DNA from: Azoarcus sp031546845
GTDB lineage: Bacteria > Pseudomonadota > Gammaproteobacteria > Burkholderiales > Rhodocyclaceae
Direction of reading: 5' to 3'
Length of the DNA stretch: 64,000 nt
NCBI GenBank assembly: GCA_031546845.1
Contig: JAVBJT010000018.1
Coordinates: 1-64,000, forward strand
Under the pieces are notes generated by a model. It searched no databases. It worked only from the letters and a program-made list of their open reading frames with translations, and was not told the DNA's origin. The translations under genes were made by a program, and so were the position numbers. This document shows, piece by piece, positions 17,420 through 24,895 of the stretch. Position 1 is the stretch's first letter; each line of letters starts with the position of its first letter.

Positions 17420-18898
17420 ATGACCGCGAAAGACGATATGTCGCCCAAGCCGATGCTCATCAACGGCGAATGGATCGGCAGCGAAACCGCCCCGCTGGAA
17501 TCGATCAACCCCGCCAACGGCCAGCTCAACTACCGGGTTTCCACCGGAGGTCGGAATCACGTCGATCAAGCCGTGGAATCCGCTCGCGCGGCGGCGGCCA
17601 AGAAAGAATGGCGCAACATGCTGCCGCACGTGCGCGCGCAAATCCTGGGCCGCATCTCGGACGGCATCAAGGCGAATGCCGAAGAGCTGGCACGTTTGCA
17701 GATGATCGAAAACGGCAAAGTCTGGAGTGAATGCAAGGTTCAGGTCACCAGCGCCGCCGCCACCTGGCGTTATTACGCCGCCGTGTGCGAAACGATGGGT
17801 GCCGAAGTCACCCCCGCGCGCGGCGATTACCTGTCGATGAGCCTGTACGAACCCTACGGCGTGGTGGTGGCCATCACACCGTGGAATTCGCCGCTGACCA
17901 TGGAAGCGCAGAAAATCGCCCCGGCGCTGGCCGCCGGCAACGCCGTGGTGCTCAAGCCTTCCGAAGTCACACCGGGGGCGGCGCTGGCGGTCGGCCGTAT
18001 CGCACTCGAAGCCGGCCTGCCACCGGGCCTGCTCAACGTGCTGCCCGGTACCGGCGCGACAACCGGCAACGCCCTCATCAACCACCCGGACGTGCGCATG
18101 GTGTCCTTTACCGGCGGCACCGCCACCGGGCGCGCCATCGCCAGCGTGGCGGCGCAGCGGCTGATTCCGGTCGCGCTTGAACTGGGCGGCAAGTCGCCGC
18201 ACATCATCTTCGACGACGCCTGCCTCGAATCGGCCGTCGAAGGCGTGGTGGACGGTATTTTCGAAGGTAGCGGGCAATCCTGCGTGGCCGGTTCGCGCCT
18301 GTTCGTGCAGCGCGGCGTATACCAGCGCGTGCTCGACATGCTGGTGGCGCGCGCGCAGCGTATCCGTGTCGACCAGCCGGATGCCGAAGGCGCCCAAATG
18401 GGGCCGGTAGCCGGCTTCAAGCACCGCGAACGGATCGAATCCATCGTCGCCACGGCGCGCGAGCAAGGCGGCCAGATCGTCACCGGCGGCGCGCGCCCCC
18501 AAGGCGTCCGTTACGCCAACGGCGCTTTCTACCTGCCCACCGTCATCACCGGCCTGAATAACAGCGCCACCGCCGTGCGCGAGGAAATCTTCGGCCCGGT
18601 GCTGTGCGTGCTGCCCTTCGACGACGAGGACGACCTCATCGCCCAGGCCAACAACACCGTATTCGGGTTGGCCTCCGGCGTATGGACGGCGAACTACCAG
18701 CGCGCTTGGCGCGTGGCCCGCGCGCTGGACGCCGGCGTGGTGTGGGTCAATACCTACAAGCAACTCTCCATCGCCACCCCCTTCGGCGGCTTCAAGGAAA
18801 GCGGCATCGGACGCGAGAAAGGACTGACCGGCATGCGCCTGTATCAACAAAGCAAAGGTCTGTACTGGAGCATGAACCCGGCCAACGTACTGGGATAA
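17420..18898 (+). CDS. NAD(P)-dependent aldehyde dehydrogenase
   Basis: Oxidises an aldehyde to a carboxylic acid with NAD(P); 492 residues, the standard length for the family. The cofactor and catalytic elements are visible: ITPWNSPLTMEAQKIAPAL near residue 155, the general base glutamate in LELGGKSPHI near residue 255, and the catalytic cysteine in GSGQSCVAGSRLFV near residue 289. The C-terminal GGFKESGIGREKG is also typical. It is co-directional with the LIV importer and followed by a beta-hydroxyacid dehydrogenase gene, which suggests conversion of an alcohol or aldehyde intermediate to an acid. The specific substrate is not deducible. Confidence 0.92.
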   Translation: MTAKDDMSPKPMLINGEWIGSETAPLESINPANGQLNYRVSTGGRNHVDQAVESARAAAAKKEWRNMLPHVRAQILGRISDGIKANAEELARLQMIENGKVWSECKVQVTSAAATWRYYAAVCETMGAEVTPARGDYLSMSLYEPYGVVVAITPWNSPLTMEAQKIAPALAAGNAVVLKPSEVTPGAALAVGRIALEAGLPPGLLNVLPGTGATTGNALINHPDVRMVSFTGGTATGRAIASVAAQRLIPVALELGGKSPHIIFDDACLESAVEGVVDGIFEGSGQSCVAGSRLFVQRGVYQRVLDMLVARAQRIRVDQPDAEGAQMGPVAGFKHRERIESIVATAREQGGQIVTGGARPQGVRYANGAFYLPTVITGLNNSATAVREEIFGPVLCVLPFDDEDDLIAQANNTVFGLASGVWTANYQRAWRVARALDAGVVWVNTYKQLSIATPFGGFKESGIGREKGLTGMRLYQQSKGLYWSMNPANVLG

Positions 18899-18962
18899 AC
18901 GAAGCGCCCACCCATGGCGCATCCAGGCGCCATGAAGGGCTCTCTGTAAAGGAAATACGAGT

Positions 18963-19844
18963 ATGAGCATGACAACAGTTGTCGGTTTTATCGGCACCGG
19001 CGTGATGGGCGAACCGATCTGCCGCCACATTGCCACCAAGAGCGGCGCCACCGTGCTGGCCTGCGACCAGAACCCGGAACCCTTGCAACGGTTGGCCGCG
19101 CATGGCGTCAAGGCGGTCACGCTTGACGAACTGGCCGCGCAGGCCCACATCGTTTTCATGTCCCTGCCCTCCGGCGAAGTCGTCCGCCAAGTGGTCACCG
19201 GCCTGGGCGGTTTGCAGGAACGGCTGACGGAAGGCAAAACAGTGGTCGACCTGAGCACCTCGGCGGTCGACATCACACTGGCCGTGGCGGCCAGCCTGCG
19301 CGGCCGGGGCATCCGCTTCGCCGACGCCCCCGTCATGCGCACCCGCACCGCCGCCGAAGCCGGCACCCTGGCCGTGCCTATCGGCGCGGAACAAGCCGTG
19401 TTCGACCTGATCGCCCCTTACATCCACACCTTCGCCACCGACGTAACCCACGCGGGCGGCATCAGCGCCGGGCAGGTCGTGAAGATCCTCAACAACATGG
19501 TGCTGTACGAAACCGTACTGGCGCTGGCCGAAGCCGCCGCCATCGGCCGCCGTGCCGGCGTGGCGCCAGATGTTCTGTTCAACGCCCTCGCCACCGGCTC
19601 GGCGGATAGCTTCGCGCTGCGCAACCACGGCATGAAGGCCATCGCACCGCAGAGCTTCCCGGAAAAAACCTTCCCGGTCAGTTACGCCAAAAAGGACATC
19701 TCATACGCCGTGGCCCTGGCCGAACAGGTCGGCGTGGACGCCACCGGCGCGGCCAACCTGCTGGCGACGCTGCAAAAAGCCATCGATGCCGGGCATGGCG
19801 AAAAATACGCGCCGGCCATCAGCCTGATATTTGAAGGGCAGTGA
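18963..19844 (+). CDS. 3-hydroxyisobutyrate-dehydrogenase-family NAD-dependent oxidoreductase
   Basis: Member of the beta-hydroxyacid dehydrogenase family, 293 residues. The N-terminal Rossmann motif GFIGTGVMGEPIC binds NAD(P), DAPVMRTRTAAEAGTL is the substrate-binding segment, and the catalytic lysine is in GQVVKILNNM near residue 180. In the family's usual substrate motif (D-A-P-V-S-G-G) this protein has VMRTRT in place of VSGG, hinting at a different substrate. It lies 64 bases after the aldehyde dehydrogenase. Its last four bases (GTGA) overlap the GTG start of the metallo-hydrolase. Together with the dehydrogenase upstream it could interconvert a hydroxyacid and its semialdehyde. Confidence 0.87.
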   Translation: MSMTTVVGFIGTGVMGEPICRHIATKSGATVLACDQNPEPLQRLAAHGVKAVTLDELAAQAHIVFMSLPSGEVVRQVVTGLGGLQERLTEGKTVVDLSTSAVDITLAVAASLRGRGIRFADAPVMRTRTAAEAGTLAVPIGAEQAVFDLIAPYIHTFATDVTHAGGISAGQVVKILNNMVLYETVLALAEAAAIGRRAGVAPDVLFNALATGSADSFALRNHGMKAIAPQSFPEKTFPVSYAKKDISYAVALAEQVGVDATGAANLLATLQKAIDAGHGEKYAPAISLIFEGQ

Positions 19845-20692
19845 GCCAGCCCGTGGGAAAAGCAGTGAGCATGGAAACGGTGCGGGCATTGCCTGAATAT
19901 GAAGTCTACGCGTTGCGCTTCGCCCGCATGGAGCGCAGCGTGCACGACAACTTCATCCACCGCGACGAGCATGACGGCCCCATGCCGCTGGATTTCTTCG
20001 TCTGGCTGCTGCGCGCGGGCGACGACGTCGTGCTGGTCGATACCGGCTTCGGCGCGCGCAGCGCCACGGCCCGCCAGCGCACGCTGATGCACTGCCCGAT
20101 CAGCGCGCTGGCGTACCTGGGCGTGAAACCGGAAAGCGTGCGCGACGTCATCATCACCCACCTGCACTGGGACCACGCGGGCAATCTCGACAAACTGCCG
20201 AACGCCCGCTTCCACATCCAGGACGAAGAAGTCGAATACGCCACCGGTCGCTGCATGTGCGAACCCTATCTGCGCCGCGCCTTCGAGGTAGAGGACGTGT
20301 GCGATCTGGTGCGGCGGGTGTACGAAGAGCGGGTGTGCTTCCATCGCGGCAGCAACAGCCTGCGCGCCGGCCTCGAACTGATCCACATCGGCGGCCACAC
20401 CAAGGGCTTGCAAGCCGTGCGGGTGCATACCGCGCGCGGCTGGGTGGTGCTCGCCTCCGATGCCGCCCACTATTACGCCAACATGGAACGGCGCAACCCC
20501 TTCGTAGTGGTGTGGAACGTCGCCGACATGCTCGCCGGCCATGCCGAACTGCTACGCCAAGCCGCCTCGCCCGAACACGTGGTTCCTGGGCACGACCCGC
20601 TGGTGCTGGAACGCTACCCGCTCGTGCCCGGCGTGCCTGTCGATATCGCCTGCCTACACCTGAACCCGCGACAGGAGGAGCAACGAATCTGA
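19841..20692 (+). CDS. Metallo-beta-lactamase-fold hydrolase (AHL-lactonase-like)
   Basis: Predicted di-zinc hydrolase of 283 residues from a GTG start that overlaps the preceding stop codon. The metal-binding motif is THLHWDHAGN (His107, His109, Asp111, His112), with further ligands expected in GGHTKG, ASDAAH and VVPGHDP. The layout matches proteins annotated as N-acyl-homoserine-lactonase family, but the position at the end of a catabolic operon makes lactone or thioester hydrolysis of a pathway intermediate more likely than quorum quenching. A hairpin and then an intrinsic terminator follow, marking the end of the cluster. Confidence 0.85.
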   Translation: MSQPVGKAVSMETVRALPEYEVYALRFARMERSVHDNFIHRDEHDGPMPLDFFVWLLRAGDDVVLVDTGFGARSATARQRTLMHCPISALAYLGVKPESVRDVIITHLHWDHAGNLDKLPNARFHIQDEEVEYATGRCMCEPYLRRAFEVEDVCDLVRRVYEERVCFHRGSNSLRAGLELIHIGGHTKGLQAVRVHTARGWVVLASDAAHYYANMERRNPFVVVWNVADMLAGHAELLRQAASPEHVVPGHDPLVLERYPLVPGVPVDIACLHLNPRQEEQRI

Positions 20693-20698
20693 ACTCAA

Positions 20699-20722
20699 GC
20701 AGCCGGACTTTCCTCCGGCTGC
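20699..20722 (+). repeat. Hairpin directly after the metallo-hydrolase gene
   Basis: GCAGCCGGA and its complement TCCGGCTGC flank six bases. There is no T tract behind it. It lies seven bases after the stop codon and may stabilise the 3' end of the cluster mRNA. Confidence 0.5.
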
Positions 20723-20803
20723 CGAGGCCGTTTCCATACTGAACGGCCGCATCGACTTGCCGACCGCCTCTCCCCCGTTCTTCGGGATTTTGTCGGCAAT
20801 TTT

Positions 20804-20827
20804 GGGCCCCTCGTGGGCCTTTTTTTT
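20804..20827 (+). terminator. Rho-independent terminator ending the catabolic cluster
   Basis: GGCCC (20805-20809) pairs with GGGCC (20815-20819) around a short loop, and a run of eight T follows. It reads on the plus strand about 110 bases after the last gene of the cluster. Confidence 0.72.
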
Positions 20828-20873
20828 ATCCAAAATTCCGCTGCTGCTGCCGCTTTGGGCGGCTGCCTTATCC

Positions 20874-21584
20874 CTACGCCGGTATTTCTTCCGCCAGCCG
20901 TCCCCTGCTCATGCGCAGCACTCGGCCGCAGCGCCGCGCCAGCGCTTCGTCGTGCGTAACCAAAACAAGGGTGGTGCCGGCTTCGCGGTTGAGGTTGAAC
21001 ATCAAATCGATCACGGCCTGGCCGGTTTCCGCGTCGAGGTTGCCGGTGGGCTCATCGGCCAGCAGCAGGCCGGGGTCAGGCGCGAAGGCGCGTGCCAGGG
21101 CTACGCGTTGTTGTTCGCCGCCGGAGAGGTGCTTGGGATAATGTCCCAGGCGGTCGCCCAAGCCAACGCGCGTCAGCCAGCGGGCGGCGGTGGCGCGGGC
21201 ATCGGCGGTACCGGCCAGTTCCAGCGGCAGCATGACGTTTTCCAGCGCGGTCAGCGCCGGCAGCAGTTGGAAGGATTGAAAAACGAAACCGATCTTTTCG
21301 CCGCGCAGCGCCGCGCGGGCGTCCTCGCTGAGTGCGAACAGTTCGTTGCCTTGGATGCGAACCGTGCCGGCACTGGGAATGTCGAGCCCGGCGAGTAGGC
21401 CGAGCAGCGTCGATTTACCCGAGCCGGAAGCGCCGACGATGGCTATCGATTCGCCCGCGCCAACGGTAAAGTCGATATTCTGCAAAATATGCAATTCATC
21501 CCGGCCGTTGGCGGCCGGCACCGATTTACCGAGGCCAGCCGCCTCGACGACCGGAATGGAAGAACTTATGCCGCTACGATCCAT
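20874..21584 (-). CDS. ybbA: ABC transporter ATP-binding protein, YbbA/LolD-like
   Basis: ATPase of a MacB/LolD-type transporter, 236 residues. Walker A GASGSGKST near residue 50, signature LSGGEQQRVALARA, Walker B LLLADEPTGNLD and VTHDEALA are clear. It is divergent from tesA, the arrangement known for ybbA-tesA in many proteobacteria. The large permease YbbP that usually partners YbbA is not encoded next to it here on the downstream side. The 5' end (ATG at 21584) overlaps the tesA start by about 17 bases; if this start is right, the promoters of both genes must lie inside the other's coding region. A later internal start is possible. Confidence 0.87.
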   Translation of the reverse strand: MDRSGISSSIPVVEAAGLGKSVPAANGRDELHILQNIDFTVGAGESIAIVGASGSGKSTLLGLLAGLDIPSAGTVRIQGNELFALSEDARAALRGEKIGFVFQSFQLLPALTALENVMLPLELAGTADARATAARWLTRVGLGDRLGHYPKHLSGGEQQRVALARAFAPDPGLLLADEPTGNLDAETGQAVIDLMFNLNREAGTTLVLVTHDEALARRCGRVLRMSRGRLAEEIPA

Positions 21585-22185
21585 CTTGACCTTCCTGCCT
21601 TTGCTGTTCGCGCTGTGCTCCGGCGTCGCGCAAGCGGCGACGATTCTGGTGTGGGGCGATAGCCTTTCCGCCGGTTACGGCCTCAAGCCCACCGAAGCGT
21701 GGCCCACATTATTGCAGACGCGCCTGGCGGGCGAAGGGTTCCGCCATACCGTGGTGAATGGCAGCGTTTCCGGCGAGACTTCCGCCGGCGGTCTTTCGCG
21801 CCTGCCCGCCGCGCTGAAGCAGCACAAGCCGGATATTCTCATCCTCGAACTCGGCGCCAACGACGGCCTGCGCGGCCTCAAGCCGGCGCTGCTCGCCGAC
21901 AACCTGAAGGCCATGGTGAGCGCCGCCCGCGCAGCAGGCGCCCGCGTGTTACTGGTGGGCATGCGCATGCCGCCCAACTACGGCCCGGCCTACACAAGCA
22001 GTTTCGAGCAGAGCTTTAGCGATGTGGCGAAGGCGGACAAGGTGCCACTGGTGCCTTTTCTGTTCGACGGTTTCGCCGACAGGCCGGATTTGTTCCAGAC
22101 CGACGGCATTCACCCGACGGCGGCGGCGCAGCCCTTGATCCTCGATACCGTGTGGAGGGGGCTGACGCCGCTGCTGAAACGCTAA
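21568..22185 (+). CDS. tesA: SGNH-family esterase/lysophospholipase TesA
   Basis: Periplasmic multifunctional thioesterase/lysophospholipase, 205 residues. A signal peptide (LTFLPLLFALCSGVAQA) precedes block I WGDSLSAGYG with the nucleophile serine, block III GANDGLRG, and the catalytic Asp/His in DGIHPTAAAQP. The ATG at 21568 is preferred over one at 21556 because it places the signal peptide at the N terminus; both are feasible. It diverges from ybbA with overlapping 5' ends and converges on selD. Confidence 0.92.
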   Translation: MPLRSILTFLPLLFALCSGVAQAATILVWGDSLSAGYGLKPTEAWPTLLQTRLAGEGFRHTVVNGSVSGETSAGGLSRLPAALKQHKPDILILELGANDGLRGLKPALLADNLKAMVSAARAAGARVLLVGMRMPPNYGPAYTSSFEQSFSDVAKADKVPLVPFLFDGFADRPDLFQTDGIHPTAAAQPLILDTVWRGLTPLLKR

Positions 22186-22207
22186 GACGGCTGCCCCCGC
22201 GCGCATC

Positions 22208-23248
22208 TCAGCCGATCTCGATCCGCGCCGCGCCCGCCACCATTCGCCCAATTACGTGGCCTTGCGTGCCCTGCGTCGCGGCGATCACGGCCTGCACGCC
22301 GGCCAAGGCTTGCGGCGTGCAAGCGATGAGCAGCCCACCGGAGGTCTGCGGGTCCGTCACCAACACGCGCTGCCACGGCTCCAGCGTGGGCGCCAGCGTT
22401 ACCGCCTCGCCATAGCTTGCCCAGTTGCGCGCGGAGGCGCCGGTGGCAATGCCGTCGCGCGCGAGCAGGGCAGCCTCGTCGATCAGCGGCAGGTCGTCGA
22501 AACGCAGTTGCGCCGTCAGGTTCGCGCCACGGCACATTTCCAGCAGGTGGCCGGCAAGGCCGAAGCCGGTCACATCGGTCATCGCATGCACGCCGTCGAT
22601 GTCGGCAAGGTTCGCGCCGGCGCGGTTGAGCAGCGTGGTCCAGCGCAGCATGTCGGCGTAGCCGGCGGGCGACAGCCGCTCTTTTTTCAGCGCGGCGGAC
22701 AAAATACCGATGCCCAGCGGCTTGGTCAGCACCAGCACGTCGCCGTCGCGCGCGCCGGCATTGGTGCGCACCCGCGCCGGATCGACAACGCCGACGCCGA
22801 CAAGGCCATAGATCGGCTCCAGCACGTCGATGGAATGCCCGCCGGCAATCGGAATGCCGGCGTCGCTGCACACCGACGCGCCGCCTTCCAGAATGCGGCC
22901 GATGACTTCCGGCGGCAATTTGTCCAGCGGCATACCGACCAGCGCCAGCGCCAAAATCGGCGTGCCGCCCATCGCATAGACGTCGGATAGCGCGTTAGTC
23001 GCGGCAATACGGCCGAAATCGCGCGGATCGTCGACGATCGGCGTGAAAAAATCGGTGGTGACGACCACCGCCTGGCGGTCGTTCAAGCGGTATACCGCCG
23101 CATCGTCGGCGGTATCGGCGCCTACGAGCAGATCGGCCGGCACGAGGCCCGCCGGCACGCGCGCGAGCAGTTCGGACAATACGGCGGGCGCAATTTTGCA
23201 GCCGCATCCGCCACCGTGGGAAAATCGTGTGAGTTTGATCGTATCCAT
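22208..23248 (-). CDS. selD: Selenide, water dikinase (selenophosphate synthetase)
   Basis: Makes selenophosphate from selenide and ATP, the selenium donor for both selenocysteyl-tRNA (SelA) and 2-selenouridine (MnmH); 346 residues. The catalytic motif is GGGCGCKIAP with Cys15, Cys17 and Lys18, so this is the cysteine form and not a selenoprotein. ATP-binding features such as DFFTPIVDDPRDFG and GGHSIDVLEPIYG are present. The start at 23248 was chosen because it gives the family N terminus MDTIKLTRFSHGGGCG; the upstream extension of the frame only mirrors mnmH. It diverges from mnmH with a 55-base gap that must hold both promoters. Confidence 0.96.
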   Translation of the reverse strand: MDTIKLTRFSHGGGCGCKIAPAVLSELLARVPAGLVPADLLVGADTADDAAVYRLNDRQAVVVTTDFFTPIVDDPRDFGRIAATNALSDVYAMGGTPILALALVGMPLDKLPPEVIGRILEGGASVCSDAGIPIAGGHSIDVLEPIYGLVGVGVVDPARVRTNAGARDGDVLVLTKPLGIGILSAALKKERLSPAGYADMLRWTTLLNRAGANLADIDGVHAMTDVTGFGLAGHLLEMCRGANLTAQLRFDDLPLIDEAALLARDGIATGASARNWASYGEAVTLAPTLEPWQRVLVTDPQTSGGLLIACTPQALAGVQAVIAATQGTQGHVIGRMVAGAARIEIG

Positions 23249-23303
23249 TGTCACCTGGAGAAACGGAACGGAAGGGGGTCGCCCCGGAAGTGGCCCGGAA
23301 AAC

Positions 23304-24371
23304 ATGCCCCCCGAAAATACGCGCAAAGGCGCTGCGACCGTAGCACAGCTAGAAACCTTTGACGAGATCATCGACGCGCGCACGCCGGCCGAATTCGCCG
23401 CCGACCATATCCCCGGCGCTCGCAACCTGCCGGTGCTCGACGACGGCCAACGCATCATCGTTGGCACCACTTACAAGCAGCAATCCGCCTTCGAGGCGCG
23501 GCGAATCGGCGGCGCGATGGTGGCGGACAACATTGCCCGCCACCTTACCGGCCACTTTCACGACAAACCCAAGCAATGGCGGCCGCTGGTCTATTGCTGG
23601 CGCGGCGGCATGCGCAGCGGCGCTTTCGTTGCCTGGCTGCGCATGGTCGGCTGGGATGCCCGCCAGCTCGAAGGTGGCTACAAACGCTTTCGCAACCATG
23701 TTATCCACGAGCTGGACCGGCTCGCGGCAAGCCTTCCCTTCCACGTGCTGTGCGGCCCCACCGGCAGCGGCAAAACGCGCGTGCTCGAGGCGTTGGCCGC
23801 GCGCGGCGCGCAAGTGCTCGATCTCGAAGCGCTGGCGGCCCATCGCGGCTCGGTGCTGGGCGCCATGCCCGACCGCCCCCAGCCGACACAGAAAGCTTTT
23901 GAAACCTTGCTCCACGACGGCCTGCGCCGCTTCGACCCCGCCCGGCCCGTGTTCGTCGAGGCGGAAAGCCGCAAAATCGGCCGCCTGCACCTACCCGACA
24001 TGCTGCTGACGGCCATGCGCGAAGCCCCCTGCACCATCATCGATGCCACGCGCGACGCCCGTCTTGCCTTCCTTCTGCGCGACTACGTTTGGCTGGGCGA
24101 CGATCGCCCCACGCTACGCGCCAACCTGGACCGGCTCCAGGGCCTGCAAAGCAACGAAACCATCGCCCGCTGGCAAACCTGGGCCGATACCGGCGAGCTG
24201 CCGGCGCTGTTCGGCGAACTGATAGATCAACACTACGACCCGCTCTACCGCCGCTCGCACGGCGGCAACTACCGCCATTTCTCCACCGCGCCACGCTTCG
24301 GCGCCGACGACCTATCGCCCGCCGCGCTTGATCAACTTGCCTACCGCATCCTGGCGCGGGATCAACTCTAA
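23304..24371 (+). CDS. mnmH: tRNA 2-selenouridine synthase (MnmH/SelU/YbbB)
   Basis: Replaces sulfur by selenium in 5-methylaminomethyl-2-thiouridine at the wobble position of Lys, Glu and Gln tRNAs, using selenophosphate; 355 residues. A rhodanese domain with catalytic Cys98 in VYCWRGGMRSG is followed by a P-loop domain with CGPTGSGKT near residue 152, the defining two-domain layout. The ATG at 23304 gives a shorter N terminus than some homologues but leads straight into the rhodanese fold (DARTPAEFAADHIPGA). It sits head to head with selD, its donor-producing partner. Confidence 0.94.
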   Translation: MPPENTRKGAATVAQLETFDEIIDARTPAEFAADHIPGARNLPVLDDGQRIIVGTTYKQQSAFEARRIGGAMVADNIARHLTGHFHDKPKQWRPLVYCWRGGMRSGAFVAWLRMVGWDARQLEGGYKRFRNHVIHELDRLAASLPFHVLCGPTGSGKTRVLEALAARGAQVLDLEALAAHRGSVLGAMPDRPQPTQKAFETLLHDGLRRFDPARPVFVEAESRKIGRLHLPDMLLTAMREAPCTIIDATRDARLAFLLRDYVWLGDDRPTLRANLDRLQGLQSNETIARWQTWADTGELPALFGELIDQHYDPLYRRSHGGNYRHFSTAPRFGADDLSPAALDQLAYRILARDQL

Positions 24372-24388
24372 AAACACTTCATACCGCC

Positions 24389-24817
24389 ATGATCGAACAG
24401 CTACTCTGGGCCATCGTTTTGTCCGCGCTCACCGTCACCTGCCATGTCCTCTACAGCGCCTACCTTGTCCACCGGCTACGCAAACACAATCATCCCAACT
24501 GGAAATTCAGCAAGGCGTCGGCGCTCTACATTCAGATTCATAGCGTCGTCATGTTGCTGCTGTTGCATTGCGTCGAAACGGTCTTTTGGGCGGCGTTTTT
24601 TGTCTATAAGGGCGGAATTCCCGAATTTGCCGAAGCGCTTTACTTCTCCATCGTCAGTTACGCCACGATCGGCTATGGCGACGTGGTGCTCCCCGCTTCG
24701 TTACGCTTGGTCGGCGCTATCGAAGGCGTCGTCGGCACACTGATGGCGGGCTGGTCGGTTGCGTTGCTGGTAGGGATTTTGCAAACGCTGCTGCGCGCCA
24801 ACCACTCGGAACCATGA
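24389..24817 (+). CDS. Small two-helix potassium channel protein
   Basis: A 142-residue membrane protein with an N-terminal hydrophobic helix, a second helix (IQIHSVVMLLLLHCVETVFW), a pore loop with the selectivity-filter sequence TIGYGDV, and a final helix. This is the ion-channel (PF07885) layout without a cytosolic RCK domain. It starts 17 bases after mnmH on the same strand and may be cotranscribed, although no functional link is known. A hairpin shared with the convergent dsbD gene follows. Confidence 0.82.
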   Translation: MIEQLLWAIVLSALTVTCHVLYSAYLVHRLRKHNHPNWKFSKASALYIQIHSVVMLLLLHCVETVFWAAFFVYKGGIPEFAEALYFSIVSYATIGYGDVVLPASLRLVGAIEGVVGTLMAGWSVALLVGILQTLLRANHSEP

Positions 24818-24833
24818 GCGGCGGGTTGGTGAC

Positions 24834-24865
24834 TTATTGGCGGAAAAAAACTTTCCGGCCAATAA
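24834..24865. terminator. Probable bidirectional terminator between channel gene and dsbD
   Basis: TTATTGG at 24834-24840 pairs with CCAATAA at 24859-24865, extended inside by GGAAA and TTTCC around an A-rich loop. It lies between two convergent genes. The stem itself ends in AT pairs, giving a short T or A run on each strand. Confidence 0.55.
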
Positions 24866-24895
24866 ACCCCGCAGGGAAACAAGGGCTGCAGTGGA

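Noticed and set aside
23249..23470. Upstream extension of selD to 420 residues
   Set aside because: It mirrors the coding strand of mnmH and departs from the family N terminus; the Met at 23248 gives the canonical start.
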